Assembly (NCBI GenBank): GCA_018398815.1
Contig: CM031609.1
Location: 34,548,799 to 34,612,798 of the forward strand
DNA length: 64,000 nt
Direction of reading: 5' to 3'
Source: Conus ventricosus
Taxonomy: Eukaryota > Mollusca > Gastropoda > Neogastropoda > Conidae
The notes beneath the pieces were generated by a model. The model was not told the DNA's origin. It saw only the letters and a program-made list of their open reading frames with translations, and did no database searches. Position 1 is the stretch's first letter, and each line of letters begins with the position of its first letter. Both the position numbers and the translations under genes were made by a program. Shown here in pieces: positions 1-10,348 of this stretch.

Positions 1-195
1 AACTAAGGAAAGATAGGAAAGTTGAAGATTCCCCTTAAGGGTGGTAGACATCTGTCCAAGGGGACAAGACTAGCCCTGAGTGAAAACGTTCAACGGTGGG
101 GAGACAAATCTTATGGGCGTCCGCACAAAGGAAAGAAAAGAAAAAGAAACGAAAAGGGAAAGAGGGATGGAAGACAAACAATGCAGGAATCTCAC

Positions 196-348
196 CTGGG
201 AGGTGGGGACATCTCTCCACAGAAGTGGCAGATATCCCTGGGCAAGGAAGTTCCGCACAGAAGGTATGAACATCAAGACCATCAGCACCAACATGGCCAC
301 CGCAATTATGCGTACAGCGAATTTTAAACGGGACATCCTGGTTTTGAT
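196..348 (-). CDS. Possible 5' coding exon of a type II membrane protein
   Basis: The minus strand has a strong acceptor (pyrimidine-rich tract ending in TTTGTTTACAG, just 3' of 348) and a consensus donor CAG|GTGAGATT at 196/195. The 153-nt exon between them is open throughout. A Met at about 336 starts a short basic stretch (MSRLKFAVR) followed by a strongly hydrophobic segment of about 20 residues (IIAVAMLVLMVLMF) and then a polar tail, the layout of an uncleaved signal anchor as in Golgi glycosyltransferases or sulfotransferases. The gene would continue beyond the left edge of the window. I cannot name the family. It could also be a chance ORF next to the CA repeat; the two good splice sites around one hydrophobic segment are the main support. 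Confidence 0.35.
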
Positions 349-371
349 CTGTAAACAAATAAAATAAAAAG

Positions 372-372
<1 letters not shown>

Positions 373-432
<60 letters not shown>
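373..432. repeat. (CA)n microsatellite
   Basis: About 30 uninterrupted CA units. The long Cys-Val ORFs read from it are artefacts of the repeat. Confidence 0.97.
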
Positions 433-433
<1 letters not shown>

Positions 434-972
434 GTTTAGTTCTCTCAAGTTCAACAAATCCTTTAAGTCTATTTAAAATGCGGAAGACACAATTTCAGTA
501 ACACTTACTCCAAATCAAATGAAACAAACGGAATAATAAGCAATTTATGCATTTACATAGATCTGTCAGGAGGATCAAAAACTGCTGCCTCTGTAAACTA
601 GACCACACGAAAAAAAAAGAATACTTACAAACAGAAAGATCAGATGCAGTCATTTCACACAAAATAAATGGATGCAGCTATTTCCATTTGATGATCTTTG
701 ACAGCTGACAAGATGAGCTGTCAAGATATGATGTTCCTCCAGGGGATGCACATTTCTTTGGTCATAATTTCTTTCTGACATCTGAATATTCCATATCACA
801 TCTCTTGTCCAAAAACATCCATGTTACAAATTCTTACAAAAAAAATGGTTTAATGGGAAGATCCATTGTGTCATCCCAACTCTATTTCATATTTATGTCA
901 ACTGGATCAAAATGAATCACTAAGGAAATAAATATACATGTTAACTAGATAATTTAGTATTTAGTCAAACAA
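433..972. other. AT-rich non-coding stretch
   Basis: No open frame, splice-flanked exon or recognised repeat is visible here. Confidence 0.5.
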
Positions 973-1115
973 AAAATTTAGAAAGAGAGTGGGGTAGTTA
1001 CCGCCAACGACATAGACAAACAAAGCACAGGACAAGACACAATGCATTTCAACCTCTTGGGTCTTCTTCAGGCAAAAACAAATAACATTTAGGACAGTGG
1101 GAACGAAGAACGTAA
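973..1115 (+). repeat. Dispersed repeat family A, copy 1
   Basis: It shares a core with four other places in the window (1735-1866, 30745-30860, 32456-32660 inverted, 32767-32886 palindromic). Shared blocks include AATTTAGAAAGAGAG, GTTACCGCCAA, GACAAACAAA, CAAGACA and a conserved CCTCTTNGGTCTTCTTC segment. There is no coding potential. The family is not identified; it may be the end of a larger non-autonomous element. Confidence 0.7.
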
Positions 1116-1734
1116 AGCTCATCAAACAGAACATGTTATCTCCCCAGTTTTCTTTTCTTCATAAATCATAGCGACTTTTAAACACTCTCCTGGCTGAAAA
1201 TATTTGCAGGAAAACTCCTGCAGCTGAAGGGGGGAGGATTATACTACATAGCACTAGAATCATAGTTCTAATATCTTAAGCTTTAAACATCATCTGATTT
1301 GTGAAAATTATTCCATAGCTAGCTGTTCAACTCCTTGTAAAGTGAAGAAGAAAATGTTATTTTATTTCGTACTTTATTTTTCTATTCTTTGCTTTCCAGA
1401 AGATGAAAATGTCTATTTGTTCCATACTTTTTTTTCTGTCTTTCCTTGCTTTCTCTTCCTTTATTTATGTGCTTTGCCAAAAACAGAACAGATATATTTC
1501 ACTACCTTGATACTTTCTCGAAGATACCACCTTCCCATCAAATGTCTGTGCTGCTGCTGATGTTGACGAAAGATGACGAAGGCACTTTGTTTGTTAGTGT
1601 CCTCCTCCTCACACTGTGTCAACTCTAGATGAGAGGAGGACTGGTTTGCAGATGACAGATGAAGGATCAGCCAGCAGATGACAGATGAGGGACCAATCTG
1701 CAGGTGACAGAAAATCAGTCTTACTATGGTATAA
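1116..1734. other. Non-coding stretch with a short duplication
   Basis: Only short ORFs without conserved features. A near-duplicated phrase (CAGATGACAGATGA) occurs twice around 1650-1690. Confidence 0.45.
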
Positions 1735-1866
1735 ACTTACAAGAAAAATTACAATTCTGACGAACAAATCACAAAAGAAAACACGACGCGTTTCAACCTC
1801 TTTGGTCTTCTTCGGGCAAGACACACACCATTGAAGACAATGAAAACGAAGAACAAGCAATCCCTT
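1735..1866 (+). repeat. Dispersed repeat family A, copy 2
   Basis: Carries the family core CCTCTTTGGTCTTCTTCGGG followed by CAAGACA and an AAGACAATGAAAACGAAGAA segment also found at 32456-32660. Confidence 0.7.
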
Positions 1867-1939
1867 ATCTCATCAAATTGGGCGTAAAATGGATGTGGAA
1901 TCTACTGATGGTATTGATCAATTTTGCCTGCTGTCACCT

Positions 1940-2075
1940 TTCTTTTTTTTTTTTCTTTCTGCGTACGCAGGCTGATACTCCTGCGGACACTCCCTGTATA
2001 GCCAGGCAGTGGAGTTTTGTGTGTATGACCCTTTTTTATCCCGCCATTAAGGCAGCCATACTCCATCTTCGGGAA
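1940..2075 (-). mobile_element. 5'-truncated tRNA-derived SINE (3' part only)
   Basis: About 130 bp match the 3' part of the full-length SINEs at 34427-34831 and 51744-52148 (shared blocks GCGTACGCAGGCTGATACT and CCGCCATTAAGGCAGCCATA). The tRNA-like head is missing. The insert is flanked by a 13-bp near-perfect direct repeat, CCTGCTGTCACCT at 1927-1939 and CCTGCCGTCACCT at 2076-2088, so the truncation happened at insertion, as expected for LINE-driven retroposition. The A-rich tail lies at the low-coordinate end. Confidence 0.85.
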
Positions 2076-2088
2076 CCTGCCGTCACCT

Positions 2089-2331
2089 CACTTTGAAACT
2101 TACTACAGTGTGCCTTTTGAGCGCAAGCAGATGCAAGGAAGACAGGGTTGGGTGACAGGCAGAGTCCTGCTGAACTAGAACCTATAGCTAGGTCCAGAGT
2201 TCAGAGTCCCCCCCTCCCTCCCTCCCCTAGTCTCCCAGATCCCCCCCCCCCCCGTCCTTTTTTCTCATTCTTTCCACCAAGAAGTATCTTTATTTCTCAA
2301 CTGGACTCTCTTTCCTGCAGGAAAGGAGAGG

Positions 2332-2400
<69 letters not shown>

Positions 2401-2440
2401 TGTGTATGTGTGTGCGAGTGGTGTGTGTGTGTGTATGAGA
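2089..2440. repeat. C-rich run and (GT)n microsatellite
   Basis: A pyrimidine/C-rich segment (about 2208-2256) precedes a long GT tract (about 2333-2398) with a degenerate GT tail to 2440. The ORF reading through it is low-complexity. Confidence 0.9.
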
Positions 2441-2489
2441 AAATAGGACTTTGTGAACACTGACTAAAACAATGTATATAAACGCTGCA

Positions 2490-2608
2490 TTAACTCACTC
2501 CACTCTGACGTCCGCTATAGCAGACGTCCCACTCACACCTTTCTCTCTGACATCCACTAGAGTAGTTTGCGCATTAGCATATTTTTAGAGCCAACGTCAT
2601 GCTGAGTG
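2490..2608 (+). mobile_element. Left end of a piggyBac-like element
   Basis: Starts with TTAA followed by CTCACTCCACTCTGACG and matches 4391-4506 at about 95% over roughly 115 bp, then diverges. The TTAA target and the CTCACTCCA terminus, which recurs inverted at 5826-5839, point to piggyBac. No matching right end was found for this copy, so it is partial or an internally different relative. Confidence 0.65.
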
Positions 2609-2890
2609 TTGGGACTTGCATGATGTGAGACACAAACATTTTACAGCAGATTCCATGAAAATCTTGTTCAGAGACGTTCCGCCTGATGCGATCTTTGAAT
2701 TCTTAAAAGAGATTAACATTTTTTCATCGGATCTGAGATTTTACAGTGGAAAGTTTTTGAACAAAATTTCGGGTGGGTTTTTAGAAGATGTATTTTTAAA
2801 AAATTGTGTGAACGAATGACTTGTGAGTTGATTTTAACGGGGTGACAGCCCTGATATGGTCCCTTGCAGTCAGCGGGGCTATAAGCAATA
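2609..2890 (+). other. Unassigned sequence after the piggyBac-like end
   Basis: Contains a 67-codon ORF (2616-2819) with no recognisable domain. It may be interior sequence of the same element, but nothing here proves that. Confidence 0.3.
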
Positions 2891-2980
2891 CAGGGTTCAT
2901 ACAGATGTGACCAAACAAAATTCCATACTTTTTCCACACTTTTTCCAGGGCTTTTCATAATTCTTCCAGACCCCACAATG
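2891..2980 (+). mobile_element. Fragment of the CAGGGTTC-ended repeat
   Basis: Begins CAGGGTTCATACAG and continues with TTTTTCCAGGGC-like phrases, matching the terminal sequences of the fold-back element at 3568-4373. No second terminus is seen. Confidence 0.55.
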
Positions 2981-3080
2981 TGTGTGTGCGTGCACCTCTG
3001 TATGTGATTACCATGCTAAACACACCAGAAAAGAACTGCTTTAATGATAGCAGGGCATTCAATACTTACCAAAAAATTTA

Positions 3081-3145
3081 GTGTGTGTGTGTGTGTGTGT
3101 GCGCGTGCGCGCACATGCGTGAAAAAGTCAGAGACACGGAGACAG

Positions 3146-3191
<46 letters not shown>

Positions 3192-3292
3192 TGTATGTGT
3201 CTATGTATGTGAGAGAGAAAGAGACGGTGTGTGTGTAAGTGTGAGTGTGAGTGCGCGCACGCATGTGTGGGTGTAGGTGTGTGAGAGACAGT

Positions 3293-3331
<39 letters not shown>
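3081..3331. repeat. Compound (GT)n / (GA)n microsatellites
   Basis: GT tract near 3081-3101, GA tract near 3152-3187 and GT tract near 3294-3331, separated by degenerate purine/GT-rich sequence. Confidence 0.9.
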
Positions 3332-3339
<8 letters not shown>

Positions 3340-3480
3340 TATGGTCAGGTCAGGTCAGGTCAGGTAATTAGGACACTAGGCCTTGCGGCCTCTCAACTGT
3401 CCTTTCATTTTAATTTGGATGTTCAACATGGCTGAGTACTTACAAGCCAATATGCTCTCTATTCAATTCCGTATTTAAAT
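3340..3480 (-). mobile_element. 3' end of a CR1-like LINE (fragment)
   Basis: On the minus strand, a GGCCGCAAGGCCTAGTGTCC-like stretch is followed by four CCTGA tandem units. The same layout (GCCGCGAGGCTTAGGGCCC, then repeated ATACCTG) closes the CR1-like LINE at 18963-19047. Short tandem units at the 3' end are usual for CR1-group elements. Only the tail is present. Confidence 0.6.
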
Positions 3481-3504
3481 TTTGACATAATTTTTTGGAT
3501 AAGA

Positions 3505-3562
3505 GAGAGAGAGAGAGCTAGTGCGTTAGAGACAGCGTGTGTGTGTGTGTGTGTGTGTGTGT
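3505..3562. repeat. (GA)n and (GT)n tracts
   Basis: Short GA run followed by about 13 GT units, directly abutting the left end of the fold-back element at 3568. Confidence 0.9.
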
Positions 3563-3567
3563 ATGTA

Positions 3568-4373
3568 CAGGGTTCCTACAGACTTCCAAGAACAAAATTC
3601 AAGGAGTTTTCAAGGAGTGCCTTTTCTATTTCAAGGTTACAATACTTGCGTAAAAATTGAAAACAGAAACGGCAGTTTGATTTTCCTGTGTTAAGGTTGA
3701 TGAAAAAAAAATTACAATTTTTTTTTTGTATAAAAAAAATAAAAAACTTTGTTTTAAAATAATTTTTTCATCAACCTGAACAGAGAAAAGTAAAACTGCC
3801 ATTTCTTTTTTTCCAGTTTTTATCAGAGTGAGTGTGCCAATACACCACACATTAGAACATTAACAAACTCAGACTCTTTGTATTAAATGCCAAAACACTA
3901 AAATCAGCAAAAATATGTCCATTTGTAAGAGAACATACAGACTATGCATGGTGTGTAAGAAACTGGTTGGAGGAAAAAAGTTTATAAAAAAAAAAACTAG
4001 TTTTAAAAAAAAAGTTTACAAACGTCGCGAGCGTTAATAATACCAAGGGAGGTAATTTAATCAAAATTGATGAAGTTACAAATTACCTCCCTTCGTAATC
4101 GTCTGCTAAACCTCCGGCCAGAGGAAATCTGAAAACCGCGATCATTGTGCTTGATTTAATTTCTGTTTTTATTCCTATTTCAATGTTTTTGTAAAGAAAC
4201 TTCAAAGCAAAATTCGACATCATGAAAAAGTTTGCACATCTTTTACAAAATTCCAGGACTTTTCCAGACCCATGGCCACAAATTACAAAATTACAAGACT
4301 TTTCCAGCCCTGGAAATGGTGTTTTCATTTTTCCATACTTTTTCCAGACTTCCAGGACTCTGTACGAACCCTG
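3568..4373. mobile_element. Fold-back non-autonomous DNA element with CAGGGTTC termini
   Basis: The left end CAGGGTTCCTACAGACTTCC is mirrored at the right by the complement of CAGGGTTCGTACAGAGTCC, with further CCAGGACTTTTCCAG phrases inside. A second inverted repeat of about 40 bp lies internally: 3668-3712 pairs with 3763-3805, sharing AAGGTTGATGAAAAAA. There is no transposase. The termini resemble hAT-type MITEs common in invertebrates, but I see no 8-bp target duplication. Confidence 0.6.
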
Positions 4374-4638
4374 AACATTACCTTACCTTCCTAACTCACT
4401 CCACTCTGACGTCCGCCATAGCAGACGTCCCACGCACACCTTTCTCTCTGACATCCACTAGAGCAGTTTGCGCATTAGCATATTTTTAGAGCCAACGTCA
4501 CGCTGAGTCTTGGAAAATTGAAGCATGCCATGTAATAGCCTCATTATCAGAGACTAACCTTTCACCTCTGCGTGGGCCATGTCGTAATGTGTTGGCTGAC
4601 CACTGAGCTATTTTTACGGTGTTTGAAGTCAGATCACA

Positions 4639-4908
4639 ATGACGTCTCAAACTTTGACTTGTGATGTTAGAAGCAGACAAGGAACACGTGTTTACAGCTT
4701 ACGTGAAGCTGTTGAACTTGTTCAAACTGAAGGATCAGACCCTAAAGATACTGAACAAGATGACAGCAAATTTAGCCCGTCTGAAGAGCGTGAACATGCA
4801 TTGGAAAGTGAACACGGTGACATTCAAGAAGAGGAGTGGGTAGAATCAGTGACACAGATAGGGAGGGTGGCGTACCTCGAGGCGATGCATATGCAAATGA
4901 ATCATTGA
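4639..4908 (+). pseudogene. piggyBac-like transposase remnant, acidic N-terminal part
   Basis: An 89-codon ORF begins 130 bp inside the element, rich in Glu/Asp and Ser (segments VELVQTEGSDPKDTEQDD and SPSEEREHALESEHGD), as is common at the N-terminus of PGBD-type transposases. No catalytic domain follows in this frame. The assignment rests on position inside a TTAA-bounded element and composition, not on a conserved motif. Confidence 0.4.
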
Positions 4909-4957
4909 CAGACCAGAACGAGGAAGATTTTCTTCTCCAGTTCATTATGAGAGACTG

Positions 4958-5054
4958 GCATGGGGATTTTTGCTTTTTTTTCCATCAATGCCTCCATACT
5001 CTGGCCAGCCCAGGAGTGGACCGCAGTGACCAGCTCATGGCCAACAGTATTTGA
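4958..5054 (+). pseudogene. piggyBac-like transposase remnant, GVDRxDQ motif
   Basis: The frame ending at 5054 reads PGVDRSDQLMANS, the conserved GVD..DQ block near the end of the piggyBac DDE domain. In an intact protein several hundred residues separate it from the N-terminal acidic part; here it lies about 100 bp away in another frame, so most of the catalytic core is deleted. Confidence 0.55.
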
Positions 5055-5621
5055 TGGAAGTTTGTTCATTTTTGATATTGCAGAAACTTTCAATAATCAT
5101 TGTGTATATCCTGCCAGCATTCTAAATCAGATTTGTATAGAAAAAGCCCTTTTTTTCAAGAGAAGCACAGGTTCACACCTGTTTATATTTCCAACTAACC
5201 TCATCATGAAAGACACCTCATCTTCTTCCTGTGACTGATTGAGTACTGAAAAAGCAAGAGCTTTGAAATTATGTACTTTGTTTATACAGATACACACTCA
5301 TTATGTGTCACAGTTTCAAGAGTGTGTGTTTAGCCATCATTTTTTGATGATTTTTTTCCAGTACTAAACAATTACCCAGTCTCGTTAAGAATACTCAATG
5401 ACAAACTACAAAGTACTCTGTCATATTTTGTTTCTTTTGCTTAGTAAATAAAGTGTCAAGTAGCTATTTTTTAACACTCTACTGGGTTTCTCAAAGTGAT
5501 TTAAGATGAAAATGGGCCTTTTTTTTCCAACAGAGAAAATGTTACTTATGCCTGAGTAACTACCTCAAGTTTAACTAAATATTAAAAACAATCTCTTCTT
5601 CATTCGGCTACAAAAAGTGTA

Positions 5622-5667
<46 letters not shown>
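5622..5667. repeat. (TA)n microsatellite
   Basis: About 23 TA units. Confidence 0.95.
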
Positions 5668-5669
<2 letters not shown>

Positions 5670-5839
5670 TACTGCTTTGAAACTTTGTAATGACCCTGTT
5701 CAATCAAACCGTAATCATGTGTCCAAATTTCAAGTGTTTTTGTTGAGGTGTAATTCTTTAATGATTTTTAGAAAAATGTGTACAAATGCCCAGCATACAG
5801 AGGAATGTATTTCATACTGGCCAGTATGGAGTGAGTTAA

Positions 5840-6234
5840 AATAGGGGTTTTCTAGCATGAAGTGTACGTAAGTATATGCCAAAGTTACATATATATGCTC
5901 TTTGGAGAACATCATCTCTATATAAAGATGTTTCTTCATGAATGTCGTAAAGCACAAACAGTAACTTCTTCTGCTGGCCACTGACTCCGTAGCAGTTATG
6001 TGGCCAAATGAAGGAATGAAAACTTAAAAACTCTGATTACAAATTTAGTTTTTTTTTAAAAATGAGGTGACTGCAGGCAGATATTGAAACAAACTCAAAC
6101 AAGTAAAGAATAATACAAAAATGTTTTGGAAATATGTCCACGATAGAACGAAAGTAAATTAACCCAAATATATATATTAATTAATATCTGCACTCAAAAG
6201 ACACGACAGCTCAATGACTATCAAAAATCTTTAA
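5840..6234. other. AT-rich non-coding stretch
   Basis: Nothing recognisable. Confidence 0.45.
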
Positions 6235-7310
6235 AAAGCTGAGAATAAATAAGTTTTCCTTTTTTACTTGAGGATTGGAAAACAGCTGAAGTAACTGTAT
6301 TGTTTATGAAAGGTTGAAAATCAGGAGACTCCAAACCTGTAAGTCTGACATGCATTTTTTACAAAGTTTGAGAAAGTGTGGACTGAGATGCTATTGCGTC
6401 TCACTTGACTGAAAAGAATTTGTCAATTGAATTGGCATGAACTGGCAATATGGTTTTCATCGGAAAAAAAAAGTGTGACCCAATTTGAATTTATGGGGAA
6501 CATAACCTCACTACTTGACGAGGGTCAAGGCATAAACATTATACATGCCCAGTCTTCAAAAAGGCATTTTGACACTGTGTCATTTGAACTTGGCTACTGA
6601 TGAGATTGGCTGCATAAATCAACTGTAGTGATTTACTCAGACAGAGAAGCACTGATCCTAACTGCCAAACAAACCAGCTGGGAGCAATGCAGCAGGATTG
6701 CTCCCAGTTGGGTTTTTTGGCAGTCGAGGACAGTAGCCTACTTCTCTGGGTCCCACCTGCACCTTCATGGCTTCAGGCGTGTCTTTTTCTTCTATTGATC
6801 AGATTCACTTCTGCAATGATTTACTCAGACAGAAATAGGATAAAAGTATTGGTCACCACATGTTAGAGAATTTTTTTAAATCAAGTTTTCTGGGTCAAAT
6901 CCATCAGGGCAGTACTCTTACACCTATTTTATTCATACCCTTTATAAACGACCAACAAGCTAGACACAAGCAAAATATTTGCTGCTGATTCAAAAATATT
7001 AAAAAATGCAACAGACAGTACTTTCATACAGAAGAAGATATCTGCAAGCAACAAGAATGGTCAACCAGCCAGATTTTAATGTGTCAAAGTGTCTTTGAGT
7101 GCTTGTTAGAACAATCAGGAATGTGAATGTGTAACGAAACTAGGACCAAAATACTACAGAGCCACAGTAATTCTTATTAAGGGGAAAAAAAAACTCACTT
7201 GCCAATAGAATAGCACACATATGGAATACACTTCAATTTCTAGTTAGTTTAAATGAAACACCAGCAGTCAATACATGCAAAAATCTTCTGGACAGTGTCT
7301 TTCTGTCTTT
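6235..7310 (+). pseudogene. Highly decayed CR1-like LINE reverse transcriptase
   Basis: Through many stops and frameshifts the CR1-type order can be followed. EDWKTAEVTVLF and KPVSLTCIFYKV (RT block around NYRPVSL) lie near 6262-6370. A QYGFHR block is near 6450 and a KKAF block near 6560. QGSTLTPILFIPFIND, matching the PQGSxLGPxLF..xIND block, lies near 6910-6950. A C-terminal TWNTLQF block is at 7220-7310. It is interrupted by the short insertion at 6646-6818. Confidence 0.7.
6646..6818. mobile_element. Short palindrome-bearing insertion
   Basis: The segment sits between two near-identical 17-nt direct repeats (GATTTACTCAGACAGAG at 6629-6645 and its copy at 6819-6835) and breaks the decayed LINE. 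It contains a hairpin (GCTGGGAGCAATGC ... GATTGCTCCCAG, about 6662-6723). Its right half (CTTCTCTGGGTCC ... GTCTTTTTCTTCT) matches the termini of the large inverted-repeat element at 13827-18088, so it is probably a small relative. Confidence 0.55.
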
Positions 7311-7456
7311 TATTTTTCGCCATTTAACAAAAAGTTATTCCGCACAAAGTCAATCTCGCAGATACATGGATAAACAATACTGAAGGAGGCTCTAAAATGG
7401 CCACGTGGCCTAGACTGGGTAGCAACTCCAGGTTTTCGTACTACTACTACTACAAC
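7311..7456. other. Unassigned sequence with (TAC)n target site
   Basis: Ends in a TAC-rich stretch (7436-7456) that appears to have been the insertion site of the following LINE. Confidence 0.4.
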
Positions 7457-9472
7457 TACTATCACTACTAGGCCTACTGCAAGCGAGGGACAGAAGACCT
7501 GAAACAGCAGCATAAGCAACTCCGAAGAGGGGTCCAGCGTCAACTACGACGAGCATACAGGTTCTACCTCGATGACACCTTTGACGAAGCAGACTCCAAG
7601 CAAGCAGCCAAGAACAAACGCTTCTGGTTGTACATAAAACACCTGAAGTCGTCCAACGCCGGTGTCGCGCTGCTGAAGGCAGAAGGCAGGTTGGTGTCTG
7701 ACCCAAAAGCACAGGCAGACATCTTGAACCGCCAGTTCGTCTGTATTTGGCAGCGGCCAGACCTACTCACAGGAGGAATTCCTGGGGAAATGCAGACTCC
7801 CACTCAGAGACTTCCCAACCCTAGACAAGGTTGACATTAACATCCAATGGGTGAAGAAGCTCATCAGCAACCTGAAACCTGGAAAAGCACCGGGACCCGA
7901 CAACATCAGCCCGAGGATCCTAAAGGAGCTGGCAAACAAACTGGCACCAGCCCTTACCATCATCTTCCAGTCTTCAGTTAATTCCGGCACTCTACCAGCC
8001 GATTGGAAAATTGCCCATGTTACGCCGGTGTTCAAGAAAGGAGAGCAGTATAACCCGGCAAACTACAGACCAGTCTCTCTGACGAGTGTATGCTGTAAAG
8101 TGCTGGAGCACATCCTGACCAGCACCATTATGAACCATCTCGAACACCATGGCATTCTATGCAACCAACAGCACAGCTTCCGCATGAGAAGATCTTGCGA
8201 GACCCAACTCTTTTACTTCACCAACGAGCTGTTTGAGAACATGGAGAGCGGGAAGCAGACCGACATCTTGGTGTTGGACTTTGCCAAGGCCTTCGATAAG
8301 GTCAACCATAGCCTCCTGTCTCACAAGCTCAACTACTAGGGTGTTCGAGGAGAGATCAACACCTGGGTAGCCGACTTCCTGAGAGACAGAAAGCAGGCAG
8401 TGGTCATCAGCGGAGAGCGTTCTGGCTTTGTCCCGGTCAGGTCCGGAGTCCCACAAGACTCCGTTTTGGGGCCTTGTCTGTTCCTGATCTACATAAATGA
8501 TCTGCCCGACACCCTGACTATGAGGTCACGCCTGTTTGCGGATGACACGGCGGTCTACAACATGGTCACTTCTCCAACAGCCCAGGCCCATCTACAACAA
8601 GATCTCAACCAGCTTGCTGCGTGGGAGAAGAGATGGGACATGGCCTTTCATCCTGGAAAGTGCACCACTCTGCCTGTGACCCGCAGCAGGAACCCCCTCC
8701 GCTTTGACTACTGTCTGCACGGCCATATCCTGGAGAGCGTCACCAGCGCCAAGTATCTAGGCATCACCATCTGCAGTGATCTCAGCTGGGACATGCACCT
8801 CAAACACCTGTGCAACAAAGCCAACAAGACCCTAGGCTTCCTGTGTCGTAGTATCAAAGTCAGCTCCAGGAAGATCAAGGAAATGGCCTACAAGTCCTTT
8901 GTGCGACCCATCCTGGAGTATGCCAGCAGCATCTGGGATCCACACACAGCGCAGAACATCAGTAAGCTTGAAGTGGTGCAGTGCAGGGCAGCCCGTTTCG
9001 TGATGAGGTGCTACCACAACACCTCCAGCCCCACCGCCATGCTTGAAGAACTGAAGTGGCCCAGCCTCCAGGACAGACGACGTACAGCACGCCTATCCAT
9101 GCTGTACAAGATCCATAATGACCTCGTCAGCACAGAAGGCATCAAAGCCAGCCTGCGCCTTGCACCTCCGCGCCAACGCCGCGGTCACGATCAGCGGTTC
9201 CCCATTCCACAGTGCAGAACGCAGTACAGACAGCAGGCGTTCCTTCCTCGTACCATCAAGGACTGGAACGAGCTGCCCCTGGCAGGACGTTGCAGAAGCC
9301 AAGACCATCGGCACCTTTGTGTCAAGGGCCTCCCGTCTCCATTATTTAAGCCACGCCCAGTTTTTTTTTCTTCTGTTCGGACCCCTTGCATAAGTAACAG
9401 AATAATCATCAAGTTGATTGTGATCGCTATCAAGGAGGAAGAAGAAGAAGAAGAAGAAAAAGAAGAAGACTG
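7457..9472 (+). mobile_element. 5'-truncated Jockey/CR1-group LINE
   Basis: About 2 kb holding the reverse transcriptase and C-terminal region, then a (GAA)n tail at 9434-9471. It is flanked by CTACTACTACTACAAC (7441-7456) and CTACTACTACTGCAAC (9473-9488), a 16-bp likely target duplication with one mismatch, although a TAC microsatellite makes chance similarity possible. The endonuclease domain is absent. Confidence 0.75.
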
Positions 9473-9494
9473 CTACTACTACTGCAACGGCTAG
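7481..9494 (+). pseudogene. LINE reverse transcriptase (broken)
   Basis: Reading starts in a basic region (KQQHKQLRRGVQRQ...) common upstream of the RT. A one-base frameshift lies near 7743. From there the frame is open through KPGKAPGPDNISP, NYRPVSLTSV, LDFAKAFDKV and a TAG at 8337-8339. It continues in the same frame through SGVPQDSVLGP, the catalytic FADD block (RLFADDTAVY), KYLGI and the C-terminal PILEYASSIWDP and WNELP blocks. So one frameshift and one stop separate it from an open frame. The motif set fits the CR1/Jockey superfamily; the exact clade is not resolved. Confidence 0.85.
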
Positions 9495-9860
9495 AACTAC
9501 TACCATCAAAACTTGGAACACTGAAATTTTGTCTGGTAATATCTTATCAATGATTGATGCGTGTTACTAATGTAATATTTCCAACTCAACTAATCAAAGA
9601 GGGAACGCGAGGCCTAGGTTGATGGGAAGCAAGGCCTTACAATAACACCAACAACAAAAATGATACATACATCGAAAGTTGGTGTCAACAGAAAACAGGA
9701 ATCGCATGTCAATTTTGTGTTTCCGTCTTATAACCGAATACTTTCAAAACTGAATTCCAAGAAAAGAACATTCGAAAAGCATTAACATCCATCAAAAAGC
9801 ATTTAGCCTAAAAACGCGAACTCGTCATCGGCCACAAAGGCAGGGGCGGGTGAACAGGAT
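9489..9860. other. Unassigned non-coding stretch
   Basis: No recognisable feature between the LINE and the fold-back element. Confidence 0.4.
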
Positions 9861-10315
9861 GGATGTCGCGGTCAAATTCGTTGCTCAGTCAAATTCGTTG
9901 CCGTGCAATATTATGACCACTTCTGATCCGGCACAATGACCAACAATATTTCTGGTAGTAGTAGTAGTAGTAGTAGTAGTAACAGTAGTAGCAGCAAAAG
10001 TGGTCAGGATATTGCACGGCAACGAATTTGACTGGAACAACGAATTTGACCGCAGTATCAGTCAAATTCATTGCCTAGTCAAATTCATTGCCACTACTGA
10101 TTTGGCACAATGACCAATAATATTCTAGTAGTAGTAGTAGTAGTAGTAACAGTAGTAGCAGCAGGAGTGGTCAGGATATTGCACGGCAACGAATTTGACC
10201 GGAGCGACGAATTTGACCGCGACCGTCGCGATCAAATTCGTTGCTCCAGTCAAATTCGTTGCCGTGCAATATTATGACCACTCCTGATCCGGCACAATGA
10301 CCAACAATTCTTCTG

Positions 10316-10348
<33 letters not shown>

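Larger units (their letters stand above)
4391..5839 (+). mobile_element. Internally deleted piggyBac-like element
   Basis: The left terminus CTAACTCACTCCACTC (TTAA degraded to CTAA) is mirrored at the right end by GGAGTGAGTTAA at 5828-5839, giving an inverted terminus of about 9-13 bp at TTAA-type sites. Inside are two decayed pieces of a piggyBac-type transposase (4639-4908 and around 5000-5054). The total of 1.45 kb is too short for an autonomous copy. A (TA)n tract lies at 5622-5667. Confidence 0.65.

Noticed and set aside
35..457. 140-codon minus-strand ORF at the left edge
   Set aside because: Overlaps the CA repeat and the better-supported exon at 196-348 in another frame.
2148..2438. 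96-codon Pro/Cys/Val ORF
   Set aside because: Composed of a C-rich run and a GT microsatellite.
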